A stretch of 64,000 bases of DNA from Haemonchus contortus (GCA_000469685.2 LS997566.1:9923492-9987491); one strand, 5' to 3'; shown: positions 24,720 to 36,043, counted from the first letter of the stretch. A program made the numbers and translations. The notes: generated by a model from the sequence alone, not told the origin.

Positions 24720-26590
24720 TGTTCTTCTGAGTGTTCTACTGTATACATAGCTCTTTCTAGCTCATTGCATTAATAAGCGAAAGATATGTATATAGGCGAT
24801 GTGGGCATTCAGATCGGGATGGTACTACCATATGCGTTTGTTATCCTGATCTCATACTTGTTTACCAAATCTGCGGAATGAGCTTCCGAACGGCGTTGGA
24901 GTGAGAGGCTTCCGTCCTGCGCCGCTGTGTATGTATACTAATACTACTCTGTGAGGACATTTATCACCTCGAAGTTCAGCCATTCCGTGAATGGACGACG
25001 GATTGGTAGCTTACCAGCGACTCGGGCTCTTACAACAGTCAGTTCCATGTAGTTAGGTTCAGCCCGAATAGCTCAGAAATACTAAATAATGTTGATGTTA
25101 AATATTCTTATTTATATAAATAAATTCGTATTGTTTGTAGTGTGCCGGAGTTGTAGTGGTTAGACCCGAACAAGATGTTCACAAGAAGGAAGTCTTTCTT
25201 TCTAGCCTGTCCCTCTTTCAGGTCTCTTTTCTAGCTACTCCTCAGTGACTGGGACTCGATGGTAAAGTAAAAGAGTACAGAAGGTCGAAAAGATGATCTT
25301 GGAGTAATTTTTACGATTACTTCAGAGTGTTTACGTGCTTACGTTCGATGTTCACTCAAGTATCCTTTGCTAGTTAGGTTCACTTTCATTCAAACATCTG
25401 AACAGAGCTGTTGAACATTCAGAGGTACGTCGAATGTACTTTCTCATATCCGAGAACAGCTTCACAGCCTCTGTGAAGGTCGTGCCGAGAAGTATCGCAC
25501 TACCGAAGATGGACCCGATGTTCTGTAACTTCCCTTGACTATAATTTGTCTAAAAGGGTGGTACGTAAATCTGGCTTTGTTGATATATGGTCTCGAAAAC
25601 TTATTTCCATACTCAAACGAAGATGAGGGTCCTGGAACGATTAACCGACTGGAACGACTTCGTTTAGTTGTGTTGTGCCATGTGCTGAAGTAAGGAGACG
25701 GGCAGTAGGTACGGTTCTATGTAACCGATCCGCCGTACGCGGCTGTCGCGGACCATTTGCCCCGTTTTAACAGCTATAGCGTTCTTCATGCAGCTCAATC
25801 GCTATGCGATTACTACTTTTGACATGATTCTACTGTTAGTTCCTTTGTTCCTGTATTTCTTACTTGCCGCTGCATCTTGCTACATTCCTTCGCGCGAAAT
25901 TGTCGCGCCGCGACTCTCTCGTCGCGACGCGACAATTTCGCTTCTACTGCACCGCAACCACCGAAGTAGGGTGTAGATCTTCTTGGTATACGATCAACGT
26001 GCCGCACTTGCCGCTCCCGCCGCATGCCAGGGCTAACAGGGTGGAGGTGAATGTTGAATTCGAAGAAGATGGTTACGGTAGCTGCTGCAACGCCACTGCC
26101 GCATGCACGCCTGCGACTGCGGGTATTCGGATGCAATGTCCGCCACCCGCCGACGCATACCCACATCGGATTAAACTCTTATTCGCGACGCTGTAGCGCT
26201 AGTTTAGGCAAACTCTCTTCACAGCCAGTGTATTGCTGAATCGAACAGGGCCTTTGTCTACTGTTCTTCAACGGGACGAATGAAGTTCTTGTTGCTCTTC
26301 AGGAAAGCTTTACCGGTCGACAACTTTGAGCATTCCCAACAATATGGACAGCTAATTGAGTTTAGCATTAGCGCGACTCCTTGATCACAACCGATGTTCA
26401 TCTTTCTTCCCTTTTATTCGGTGGTATTAAAAATTACAACTGGAAGACAAATAAATGTCGGCAATTTGTATAAAGTACTGCGGACGTATGCATGATAAAG
26501 GAGAAACTGGATTCAGGAGTAGGCTCACCTTCCTCATTTAGCTTTATAGCTTTAGATTTCAGGAATTATATTTGAATTTGGGTCGAAACT
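24720..26590. other. Intergenic region between secs-1 and the MSP-domain gene
   Basis: No gene was recognised in this 1.9 kb. The secs-1 3' end may use the AATAAA near 25116. A 21-bp-arm hairpin lies at 25894-25941. At the right edge a TTTAGATTTCAG acceptor (ending about 26562) is 28 nt upstream of the MSP gene start and could be its spliced-leader site. Confidence 0.4.
25894..25941. repeat. CpG-rich perfect-type hairpin
   Basis: The left arm is 25894-25914 and the right arm 25921-25941, each 21 bp with a single mismatch, around a 6-nt loop (tctctc). The arms contain repeated GTCGCG motifs. No U-tract follows, and the function is unknown. Confidence 0.75.
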
Positions 26591-28915
26591 ATGATGGTAG
26601 TCATTGTGAACGTGATTTTCCAAGTACTACTATTTCTTCAACTTATTTTGTTTTGCCAAAAAGGAAGAAAGGTGAGTAATCGTGAAAAACTGAACCTCAT
26701 TCCATAGGTGCTTTCAGAGTTCAACGACACACGACCGGCCGGCTGACCGCGTTGATGGCCACGCGTTGACAACGCTGGACACCGATCGATATGCCCACGC
26801 TGCCCTGATGCAATCTGCCTTCCGTTGTCAACGCGTGGCCAGCTACTCAGTCGGTCGTTCGGTCATGGATGACACAACGCACGTCGTTGAAGTCTGAAAC
26901 CCTGTGAACGGTTTCAAAGTCCAACGACGACGTGCATTGAAAACGCAGCGTTTCCGGACACAAGTTGACAACGCGGGACATGGTCTTTTGACTCCGGACG
27001 CGCGGCGTACGTCTGTAGACGACGTCCAGCACAAAGGCTGTCAGAGGCGGAGCGGACGTGGTCAACAGACGTCCGAAGCATCCAGTGCTGTCAGCTTGTG
27101 TCTGATAACGCTGCGCTTTCAACACCGGTCGTTGATCTCTGAAAGCGCTTCATGATCAATAAGACTTATGGATTTCTAATGTTCACTGGAGTGATTTGAG
27201 GAGAAAAAATCCGCTACAAGAGGTGGTAAAGGCAAAAAAGGCAAGGGTAAGAAAGAAGAGGTGAGGTGATCACTCGTCTACCCATTCCCATCACTCATAC
27301 GACAACCAGTTCAGGGAAAAGAAAAGAAGGAAGTGAAAGAGAAAGTAGAAGTAGAAAAGAAGGAAGAAAAAGGAGAAGCTGCCGAAGAGGTGCTCACTAA
27401 TCAAATACGAATACCTAGGTATAAGCAAAATCATGTAATTTCATTTTCAATGGTTTTAGAAGGCGCCAGAGAAAGAGCTCAAACCGAGTGATAAAGAAAA
27501 AGATGAAGGGAAAAAAGGCGAAGAGGGTAAAGAAGAGAAAAGCGACAAAGAAAAAGAGAAAGACAAAGAAGAGAAGGACGAAGAGAAAAATGAAGAAAAG
27601 AAGGATGGAGAGAAAAAAGATGAAAAGAAGGAGGACAAAGAAGAAGAACCTAAAAAGGAAGAGAAAGGAGACGTTGCTATTGATAAAGGTTGAGGTCATT
27701 TTACTCGAAAAAGTGGCAGTACAGCAAAAAAAAGGGGGGGGGGGTTATGCCATGATGACCGCTAGGATATCCTGAATCTGAAACAGGCGAAGCAATAATT
27801 TTGTGGGTGGAGCTGAACACCCTTCTATGGAAAAGGGACCACTCAACTGTGGCAATTACGTAGTATTCTTCCGGGACCTTCCCACGTATCTGCACTGTGG
27901 AAAAAGTCAGAAGGTGATTAACGCGCCCGTGGACCTGACTTATGGCCCACCCGATTTCCCTTTTTTGTTTTCAAGTGATCGATTTTGAGAAGTAATAGGG
28001 ACCTCCATAGGTATCGCAGGATTACAAAATCGATTACTCGAAGGAGTGGTTCTGCTTTGCAGTGGTGTCTGCGTCAAGGGATTAGGGTTCAAAATAGAAA
28101 TCCTGATCGGCACTTCGATCCTTAGTTGGTTCTCTGGACAGATAGGGACTATCCTCCAAGTTTGGTGGAGGGGAGCGATGAGTAGACTTTGTTTGAGCGC
28201 TAGGCGACAGTTCTGAATTCCGAGCAGAGTCACGGTTCATGGTCCCGAGCAGGGCGATATTTCACATGGTACTATCAGTCATACAATTGGAACAAGAGCA
28301 GTTTTCGGAATACAACTATAGGCTTAAGCGCGAATTTTCCTTCTGGAGCACAATTTTAGGTAATTCCCTACAGTTCATCTTACTACAACTGAGCCTTACT
28401 GAGCTTTCCAGGTATATTGTGCAATGGTATAATGAGATACTCGTTATTGGTAAAGTTTTTACATACAGATGCCAAGTTGGAGGTTTCACCTACGGAGCTC
28501 AAGTGGGAATTTGAAGAAGGCCAGCACGTTATCACAGTTACTAACAACACAAAATCTCGTTTTGCAATCAAACTCAAATGTACTGATAACGAGCTTTACA
28601 GGTAGGCTCCCTAAGCAACAGTTTGAGTTCATCGTTAGCCTCAAAATGGTGTTCTGTTATAGTGTCGCACCCGTCATGGATTTCGTAGATGCTGGGAAAG
28701 TTCTTAACGTTGCTATTGTGCGTTCTAAAGGGCCATTCAAAAAGGACAAGATTGTGCTTTGTTCTAAGCAGGTAGTATTTCTTGTTCTACAAATATGTTC
28801 CCTATTAAACAGTCCCCTTTAGGTCTCACAAGATGAGAAGAATGTTGAGAAGGCTTTTGAAGGAGGTGCACAAAATATCGATGTGATTCAGATGGATCAG
28901 CGTATCAGAGCTTAG
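26591..28915 (+). CDS. MSP-domain protein with N-terminal hydrophobic anchor and Lys/Glu-rich linker
   Basis: MSP domains are immunoglobulin-like folds used by nematode sperm cytoskeletal proteins and VAP-type ER adaptors. Exons: 26591-26671, 27201-27260, 27315-27389, 27460-27688, 28469-28601, 28663-28771, 28823-28915. All phases fit, giving 259 residues. Residues 2-22 are hydrophobic (MMVVIVNVIFQVLLFLQLIL), a likely signal anchor. About 120 residues of Lys/Glu-rich low complexity follow, then a C-terminal MSP domain: LEVSPTELKW, HVITVTNNTKSRFAIKLKCT, FKKDKIVLCSKQ. The first exon is inferred from frame, a good GTGAGT donor and the upstream TTTCAG acceptor, and is less certain than the rest. 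AATAAA lies at 28956-28961. Intron 1 holds a foldback element. The orthologue is not identified; it differs from VAP proteins, whose membrane segment is C-terminal. Confidence 0.83.
26710..27145. mobile_element. Foldback (MITE-like) element in intron 1 of the MSP-domain gene
   Basis: Its ends are inverted copies of gctttcagag(t/a)tcaacgac (26710-26727 and 27128-27145). A second inverted pair lies inside (about 26937-26972 and 27085-27122), containing gcagcgttt...gacacaag. It is GC-rich relative to its surroundings, with many CAACG/CGTTG motifs, and no transposase is present. Confidence 0.65.
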
Positions 28916-29053
28916 CCATTGAACTAATAAGGAATTCTGATTTTCGCTACTCTGAAATAAAATCAAACATCAGCTTTAACCGTTCATTGATTTGAGGCAT
29001 CACCTTAGTGTAACGGGTTTTCAATCTCTCTGCCTCAACTTTATTACAAGGTG

Positions 29054-29155
29054 CGCCATAAACATGGTAACAAAATAATTGTTGTGAAAGAAGAGCAATC
29101 CATGCCGACACGTGGTGAATTCGAGTGGACTATTTACTATGCATCGAATCAGCAA
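29054..29155. repeat. Transposon-end-like segment (gtgcgccataa...catggtaacaaaa)
   Basis: It shares gtgcgccataa-catggtaacaaaa and a following acatggtgaattc-like stretch with the inner ends of the large foldback at 37577-37987. It recurs at 40161-40262 in copy C. It is probably a solo end of the same transposon family. Confidence 0.5.
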
Positions 29156-29335
29156 AATGAACGCGTGGTCATCCAATATAACCGTTTCCAGTACTAAACG
29201 GGTGCGCTTCGTTCCGCTCGTTCGTCGACGCTAGGTCAGGCCACACCCGTCGTACACAGCGTGACTGTTCGCAACCATTGACGGATGTCGCAGTTGTCAG
29301 TAGGGCGTACGATTTGCGCTTGGTTCACTGCAATG

Positions 29336-29545
29336 GTTCTAGAATAGTGCGATTAAGAGATAACACGGATCAATGCGATACGTTCGCTCCACTGACGCTT
29401 TGTGCTACTGTAATGTCATCTCGAAATCGCAGTGGCGTGCGCTGAGCGACGGCGGTCGCTTTTTATTACAGTAGCACAAAGAGTCAGTGGAGCGAACGAT
29501 TTGCATTGGTCCGTGTTAGCTCTTTATCGCACTGTTCTAGATCCT
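29336..29545. mobile_element. Foldback MITE with about 75-bp inverted arms (copy in unit A)
   Basis: The left arm (about 29336-29415) and right arm (about 29465-29545) are inverted copies, both containing gttcgctccactgac and tttgtgctactgtaat. They surround a loop of about 50 nt holding the GC-rich motif gagcgacggcggtcgc. It lies downstream of the CAP gene 3' end and is duplicated with the unit. Confidence 0.8.
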
Positions 29546-29843
29546 ATTCACCATCACGTGCCAGCGCTGTCGACACTACTCTAGCGCCGCAGTCGCAGCA
29601 CGCAAGCGACCGCCGTCGCGCACGCGTTGAACAGACCGACGGACGATTGTCGAAGTCTGAAAGCGGCCATACACTGTACCCACCGACCCTGGATTGCGGG
29701 CTGTAATGATTGTAATGAAATATGATTCTGTCGAAGGGTGTTGTGTGAAGACCGTAATATTCGGAGCGAATGTTGACCAATGATTATTCGTAAAACGATG
29801 AATTCTATGAGTTCTTATTTTTGAAGATTTATTGCCGCAGCAT

Positions 29844-32106
29844 CTAAGGAGCAATACAAAGTGCCTCATCTTTGCTACATTTACAACCAGCACATTGACA
29901 GTCTTCGTCAGTTGTGCACGGATCTCCCATCGCATAAATCACTTCGCCGATGAAGTTTCCTCTGAAAATTCAATTTTCAGCATGAGTCCTTCACGAGGAG
30001 AGTCAGTTTGTTATGGTTATTCTTACCCAGGGTTGTATTCGCATGCCACAAATGTAGAAGCACCATTCCAGCAAGAAAAAATCCCACAACCAATTTGGTT
30101 GGTCGATTGCCAGGCCAACTAGAGCGACAGAAGTAGCAACTTTCCTTCTAATACTGTGCTTAATCTTCAGTTCCCACCTGAGTGTATTCCTGAATTACGT
30201 TTTGGTTGTAAACATCCATACTGAAAACGTTATTTTGAAGGGCGCCATATTTCTGTAACTCATTGAACCAGGCCTCGACACTCTGAAATGGGATGATGGT
30301 GCTCTCTGGAGAAGATGCAATTGCAACAATACTACAACCTGTGCTGCGGCTTCTGTCTTGTTAATATTTGGTAGTAATGAGTGTACATTATAACCCCATT
30401 GATTAGTTTGCTGCAAAGAGTTGTACCCAAGCGTGCAATCCTTCGCCCACTCCACTGCATTCGCTTCAATTTCGCAATTGTAGCTCTGTAACAGTTCTTT
30501 GCAAACTTTATAGTACTCGCTCAGGTTGTTTGATGGAAGTGAATAAGACAATAAAGATATGCTCGGCTTCAAGGCTTGAGGTCCTCCAAATCATTATGAC
30601 CAAAACATATTATAACATAATCGTACCACTTTCATCATTTTTGCCGCTTTTGGAGCAAACCCTCCAAGATTGTTATGAGCTAGTCCTTTAGCTATGAGGG
30701 ATCTGAATTGTTACGAATAACAGCAACATTTTTTCAGATTGTACGTCCTGAAAGCTTACCGATACTCATTGTGTTTGTCGACGAACATCTGTCTAGCTTC
30801 ATCTGTCATTCCGTTATTATTTTCAGGGCACATCCCACCTGAGAGAAGTTCCTTTTGAATCGTTAGCTCGAAGCCGAAAGAACACACTCTTAATCGTTCA
30901 AACCTGGATGGTATATTTTAGGTGTTGTAGTAGGTTTCTCTGTGGTCGGTGGCATGACAGTAGTATACCCTGGAGGAATACAAAGGGCCTCATCTCTACT
31001 ACAAGTGCAGCCAGTGCATTGACAGTCTTCATCAGTTGTGCACGGATCTCCGATGTCGTAAATATAGCGATTAATCCTATTCCCTCTATAATTTGAATTT
31101 TGAAAGAAAGTTTGAGAAAAGGTAGCTCGTTATTGTTATCCCCTTGACTTACGCAGGGTTGTACTCGCATGCTACAAGTGTCATGGTTGGACACCATTCA
31201 ACTGCGCAGCCGATTTTGTCACTAGACTGCCAGGCCACCTGTAAAAAGCATCTCTTCGACGTTGGTCAAATCGTGCACCTATGAATTCTGTAAACACCTG
31301 TGTGTAGTGGCCAACACCCCGATGGAAAACTTCCATTGTCAGGATATTTTCATCTGGCACACCAAACATCTTTAATTCCCAGTACCAGGCTTGGACGCTC
31401 TGGAAATGTAAAGCCATTTTCGAAGGAGACCGAATTGTAATTGAGCTCAACATTCCAACATACTAATTTTGCAGACTCCGTCTTGCTGTAATTAGTCCCT
31501 CCTAGCATCCACAAGTTCTGCCCCCAATAATTTCTTTGCTCGGGTGGATCATGTTCGAACTTGCACTCTTTTGCATATGCCGCCGTATTTGCTTCAACTT
31601 CGCAATCATAACCCTAAAAATCCTTGACTCACATGCTTTCGTGCTTTTTTGATAGAGCACAGAACGGCTAAGGAAATATCATCGAGAACTGAAAGCTTCA
31701 CATCGTACCACTTTCAACATTCGAGCTGCTTTCGGAGCGAATCCTCCAAGTTTATTTTTGGCCTGTCCTTTGGCAATAATAGATCTGAAAAACTTGCTTG
31801 TCGCACCTGCACAAAGATATCATGGATGTATTACGCAGGCACTACGACCAACCGATACTCATTGTGCTTATCAACGAAAATCTGCCTAATTTCATCGGTC
31901 ATGCCATTGTCAGATGTGGGGCAAAACGCAGCTGAAAAATGTTTCTAACAATCCGAATCTCAATTTTAGGGTCTCAAAACCTTGAGGAGTGCGCACCTTC
32001 CAGGCATGATGGCGACAGAAGCACCTGAATGGAGTATTGGAGAAAGCTATACATGCTACCAAAGATGAAAACTCACCAAGATAGCAATCAAAGTAGGTAT
32101 TTGCAT
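29844..32106 (-). CDS. Secreted two-domain CAP protein (ASP/SCP/TAPS family), copy A
   Basis: This is the minus-strand mirror of the gene at 33489-35751; every exon boundary there maps here as 65595 minus the position. It predicts the same 449-residue secreted protein: signal peptide, CAP domain 1, Thr/Pro linker, CAP domain 2. It has no frameshift or premature stop that I can see. In the second CAP domain it encodes MAPFKITF-frame DNA where the other copies have MAPLKITF; in the coding frame this is a single-base change (residues around GAPQNN). AATAAA (minus) is at 29828-29833 and TATAAAAG (minus) at 32149-32156. ASPs are abundant secreted products of strongylid infective larvae and adults; no function is shown here. 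Confidence 0.93.
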
Positions 32107-33488
32107 ACCTCACGACGAATTCGAATGTTCATAGGCACCCAAATGGCCCTTTTATAGCTATTTCTGAACCACCTTCAATGGATATCGTAGGCGTCGGCAG
32201 CTGTTATAATTTTACTGCACAGTTCTTCAAAATTCACTACTAGAACAAAGGAATAAAATCAATGATGTGGGATTTGAGGGAGATTTTTTTCATCTACTGA
32301 AAATGTGTTCTACTTTCCGAGAGTATCTCCGACTTGTCAGAAGGGCGTTGAATAACCCTGAGGAAGAGTCTACATCTCTCGCAAGGGATAAAGATGAGGG
32401 CGCATACAATTTCTTCTTTTTCACCTGGTTGTACATTTCGAACAACTAGTTATAAATCACAATCATAAACAGCCCGCTTTTTCCTCAAATAGCTTCATAA
32501 TTTTTTTCGGTTCAACGAACACTTTACCGCTAGAGTCCGTAAAACAATAATTTCGAAGGGAAATTTCTTGAAAAAATGCTCGACATACTTGCATGAAATT
32601 ATTTCTTCAGCGATATGGGTCATTAAAAGCTTAAACCACTACAACGGTTCCTACCTCGTGCAAAGAGCGCCTTCTTCCCAATAGTGCATCTCCTTCTACT
32701 TCGGGAATGTAATTCTCCAGTTGATCAACATGCAAGGAATTCCGTCCTTCCATTCGACTGATCACGTGAGACTTTTGGGTTTTAATCTTCACCAAGGAAA
32801 AGGATGAAAGGTAAGTGTTCTTTCCCTTGAAGGAACAATCCACTGAAGACACCTAATTCCTTGCATATTGATCAGCTGGAGTGGTACACTTCCGAAGTAG
32901 AAGGAGATGTACTATCTCGAAGAATGCGCTCTTTGCACGAGGCGGGAACCGTTGTAGTGGTTTAATCTTTTAATGACCCATATCGCTGAAGAAATAATTT
33001 CATGCAAGTATGTCGAGCATTTTTTCAAGAAATTTCCCTTCGAAATTATTGTTTTACGGACTCTAGCGGTAAAGTGTTTGTTGAACCGAAAAAATTATGA
33101 AGCTATTTGAGGAAAAAGCGGGCTGTTTATGATTGTGATTTATAACTAGTTGTTCGAAATGTACAACCAGGTGAAAAAGAAGAAATTGTATGCGCCCTCA
33201 TCTTTATCCCTTGCGAGAGATGTAGACTCTTCCTCAGGGTTATTCAACGCCCTTCTGACAAGTCGGAGATACTCTCGGAAAGTAGAACACATTTTCAGTA
33301 GATGAAAAAAATCTCCCTCAAATCTCACATCATTGATTTTATTCCTTTGTTCTAGTAGTGAATTTTGAAGAACTGTGCAGTAAAATTATAACAGCTGCCG
33401 ACGCCTACGATATCCATTGAAGGTGGTTCAGAAATAGCTATAAAAGGGCCATTTGGGTGCCTATGAACATTCGAATTCGTCGTGAGGT
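32107..33488. promoter_or_regulatory. Shared divergent promoter region of CAP copies A and B, containing the palindrome centre
   Basis: The 1.38 kb between the two start codons is itself palindromic except for the central spacer. It has TATAAAAG boxes at 32149-32156 (minus) and 33439-33446 (plus), each about 43 nt upstream of its ATG. A 60-codon open frame in each half (32267-32449 plus, 33146-33328 minus) is repeated with the arms but has no recognisable domain, so I do not call it a gene. Confidence 0.75.
33439..33446 (+). promoter_or_regulatory. TATA box of CAP gene copy B
   Basis: TATAAAAG lies 43 nt upstream of the chosen ATG. Mirror and direct copies stand at 32149-32156 and 43256-43263 on the minus strand. 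A strong TATA box fits a highly expressed, stage-regulated secreted protein gene (inference). Confidence 0.7.
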
Positions 33489-35751
33489 ATGCAAATACCT
33501 ACTTTGATTGCTATCTTGGTGAGTTTTCATCTTTGGTAGCATGTATAGCTTTCTCCAATACTCCATTCAGGTGCTTCTGTCGCCATCATGCCTGGAAGGT
33601 GCGCACTCCTCAAGGTTTTGAGACCCTAAAATTGAGATTCGGATTGTTAGAAACATTTTTCAGCTGCGTTTTGCCCCACATCTGACAATGGCATGACCGA
33701 TGAAATTAGGCAGATTTTCGTTGATAAGCACAATGAGTATCGGTTGGTCGTAGTGCCTGCGTAATACATCCATGATATCTTTGTGCAGGTGCGACAAGCA
33801 AGTTTTTCAGATCTATTATTGCCAAAGGACAGGCCAAAAATAAACTTGGAGGATTCGCTCCGAAAGCAGCTCGAATGTTGAAAGTGGTACGATGTGAAGC
33901 TTTCAGTTCTCGATGATATTTCCTTAGCCGTTCTGTGCTCTATCAAAAAAGCACGAAAGCATGTGAGTCAAGGATTTTTAGGGTTATGATTGCGAAGTTG
34001 AAGCAAATACGGCGGCATATGCAAAAGAGTGCAAGTTCGAACATGATCCACCCGAGCAAAGAAATTATTGGGGGCAGAACTTGTGGATGCTAGGAGGGAC
34101 TAATTACAGCAAGACGGAGTCTGCAAAATTAGTATGTTGGAATGTTGAGCTCAATTACAATTCGGTCTCCTTCGAAAATGGCTTTACATTTCCAGAGCGT
34201 CCAAGCCTGGTACTGGGAATTAAAGATGTTTGGTGTGCCAGATGAAAATATCCTGACAATGGAAGTTTTCCATCGGGGTGTTGGCCACTACACACAGGTG
34301 TTTACAGAATTCATAGGTGCACGATTTGACCAACGTCGAAGAGATGCTTTTTACAGGTGGCCTGGCAGTCTAGTGACAAAATCGGCTGCGCAGTTGAATG
34401 GTGTCCAACCATGACACTTGTAGCATGCGAGTACAACCCTGCGTAAGTCAAGGGGATAACAATAACGAGCTACCTTTTCTCAAACTTTCTTTCAAAATTC
34501 AAATTATAGAGGGAATAGGATTAATCGCTATATTTACGACATCGGAGATCCGTGCACAACTGATGAAGACTGTCAATGCACTGGCTGCACTTGTAGTAGA
34601 GATGAGGCCCTTTGTATTCCTCCAGGGTATACTACTGTCATGCCACCGACCACAGAGAAACCTACTACAACACCTAAAATATACCATCCAGGTTTGAACG
34701 ATTAAGAGTGTGTTCTTTCGGCTTCGAGCTAACGATTCAAAAGGAACTTCTCTCAGGTGGGATGTGCCCTGAAAATAATAACGGAATGACAGATGAAGCT
34801 AGACAGATGTTCGTCGACAAACACAATGAGTATCGGTAAGCTTTCAGGACGTACAATCTGAAAAAATGTTGCTGTTATTCGTAACAATTCAGATCCCTCA
34901 TAGCTAAAGGACTAGCTCATAACAATCTTGGAGGGTTTGCTCCAAAAGCGGCAAAAATGATGAAAGTGGTACGATTATGTTATAATATGTTTTGGTCATA
35001 ATGATTTGGAGGACCTCAAGCCTTGAAGCCGAGCATATCTTTATTGTCTTATTCACTTCCATCAAACAACCTGAGCGAGTACTATAAAGTTTGCAAAGAA
35101 CTGTTACAGAGCTACAATTGCGAAATTGAAGCGAATGCAGTGGAGTGGGCGAAGGATTGCACGCTTGGGTACAACTCTTTGCAGCAAACTAATCAATGGG
35201 GTTATAATGTACACTCATTACTACCAAATATTAACAAGACAGAAGCCGCAGCACAGGTTGTAGTATTGTTGCAATTGCATCTTCTCCAGAGAGCACCATC
35301 ATCCCATTTCAGAGTGTCGAGGCCTGGTTCAATGAGTTACAGAAATATGGCGCCCCTCAAAATAACGTTTTCAGTATGGATGTTTACAACCAAAACGTAA
35401 TTCAGGAATACACTCAGGTGGGAACTGAAGATTAAGCACAGTATTAGAAGGAAAGTTGCTACTTCTGTCGCTCTAGTTGGCCTGGCAATCGACCAACCAA
35501 ATTGGTTGTGGGATTTTTTCTTGCTGGAATGGTGCTTCTACATTTGTGGCATGCGAATACAACCCTGGGTAAGAATAACCATAACAAACTGACTCTCCTC
35601 GTGAAGGACTCATGCTGAAAATTGAATTTTCAGAGGAAACTTCATCGGCGAAGTGATTTATGCGATGGGAGATCCGTGCACAACTGACGAAGACTGTCAA
35701 TGTGCTGGTTGTAAATGTAGCAAAGATGAGGCACTTTGTATTGCTCCTTAG
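33489..35751 (+). CDS. Secreted two-domain CAP protein (ASP/SCP/TAPS family), copy B
   Basis: Exons: 33489-33518, 33571-33598, 33664-33742, 33811-33886, 33982-34131, 34196-34297, 34357-34442, 34510-34691, 34757-34835, 34893-34968, 35110-35256, 35313-35417, 35477-35568, 35634-35751. All phases fit; 449 residues. The signal peptide is MQIPTLIAILVLLSPSCLE, split over exons 1-2. CAP domain 1 has VDKHNEYR, the CAP1 motif GVGHYTQ and CAP2 motif LVACEYNPAGN. A Cys-rich segment (CTTDEDCQCTGCTC) and Thr/Pro linker follow. CAP domain 2 has VDKHNEYR and FVACEYNPGGN, but its CAP1 motif reads QEYTQ and lacks the His. Exon sizes repeat between domains (79/76/150/102/86 and 79/76/147/105/92), showing internal duplication. 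A short upstream ATG (33462) opens a frame that stops early, so the later ATG with the signal peptide was chosen. AATAAA is at 35762-35767. Confidence 0.95.
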
Positions 35752-36043
35752 ATGCTGCGGCAATAAATCTTCAAAAATAAGAACTCATAGAATTCATCGT
35801 TTTACGAATAATCATTGGTCAACATTCGCTCCGAATATTACGGTCCTTACACAACATCCTTCGAAAGAATCATAATTCGCTTCTATTTATCCGCTAGTGT
35901 ATATATTGTTTCAAGACGTCATGTGAGATTGCTTTCGGAAAGTCAGACAGAGGAGAATCTTGATCCCGCTCTCGTTATCTCGTAGCAGTTGTGCTTTCCT
36001 TTAGCCCTCAAACGCAAGCGCTTACTCCATTTCGTGGTATATA

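Larger units (their letters stand above)
28703..32744 (+). repeat. Duplication unit, copy A (direct partner at 39810-43851)
   Basis: This 4.04 kb segment recurs at a constant offset of 11,107 bp with almost no indels. It covers the last part of the MSP-domain gene (end of exon 6 and exon 7), a foldback element and a complete two-CAP gene on the minus strand. About 3 kb of it is also present inverted at 32855-35873. All three copies stop at the same motif, tgcaaggaatt. Confidence 0.92.
29722..35873. repeat. 6.15 kb near-perfect palindrome carrying two head-to-head CAP genes
   Basis: Positions x and 65595-x are complementary across both arms with essentially no indels: the CAP start codons (32106 and 33489), stop codons (29844 and 35751) and TATA boxes are exact mirror images. 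The central unpaired spacer is only about 110 bp (about 32745-32854). The arms diverge more in the last 100 bp next to the spacer than elsewhere. Confidence 0.93.
32855..35873 (-). repeat. Duplication unit, inverted copy B
   Basis: It is the inverted arm relative to copies A and C and lacks the MITE and MSP segments found in those copies. Near the palindrome centre its sequence agrees with copy C and not with copy A (for example gcgcattcttcgagatagtac on the C strand), so the three copies share variants in a mosaic way. Confidence 0.9.

Noticed and set aside
27415..27775. Long Phe/Ser-rich minus and Lys/Arg-rich plus open frames
   Set aside because: They are shadows of the Lys/Glu-rich exon 4 of the MSP-domain gene.
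32267..32449. 60-codon open frame repeated in all CAP promoter copies
   Set aside because: Its repetition follows from the recent duplication. No domain, splice or translation signal supports it.
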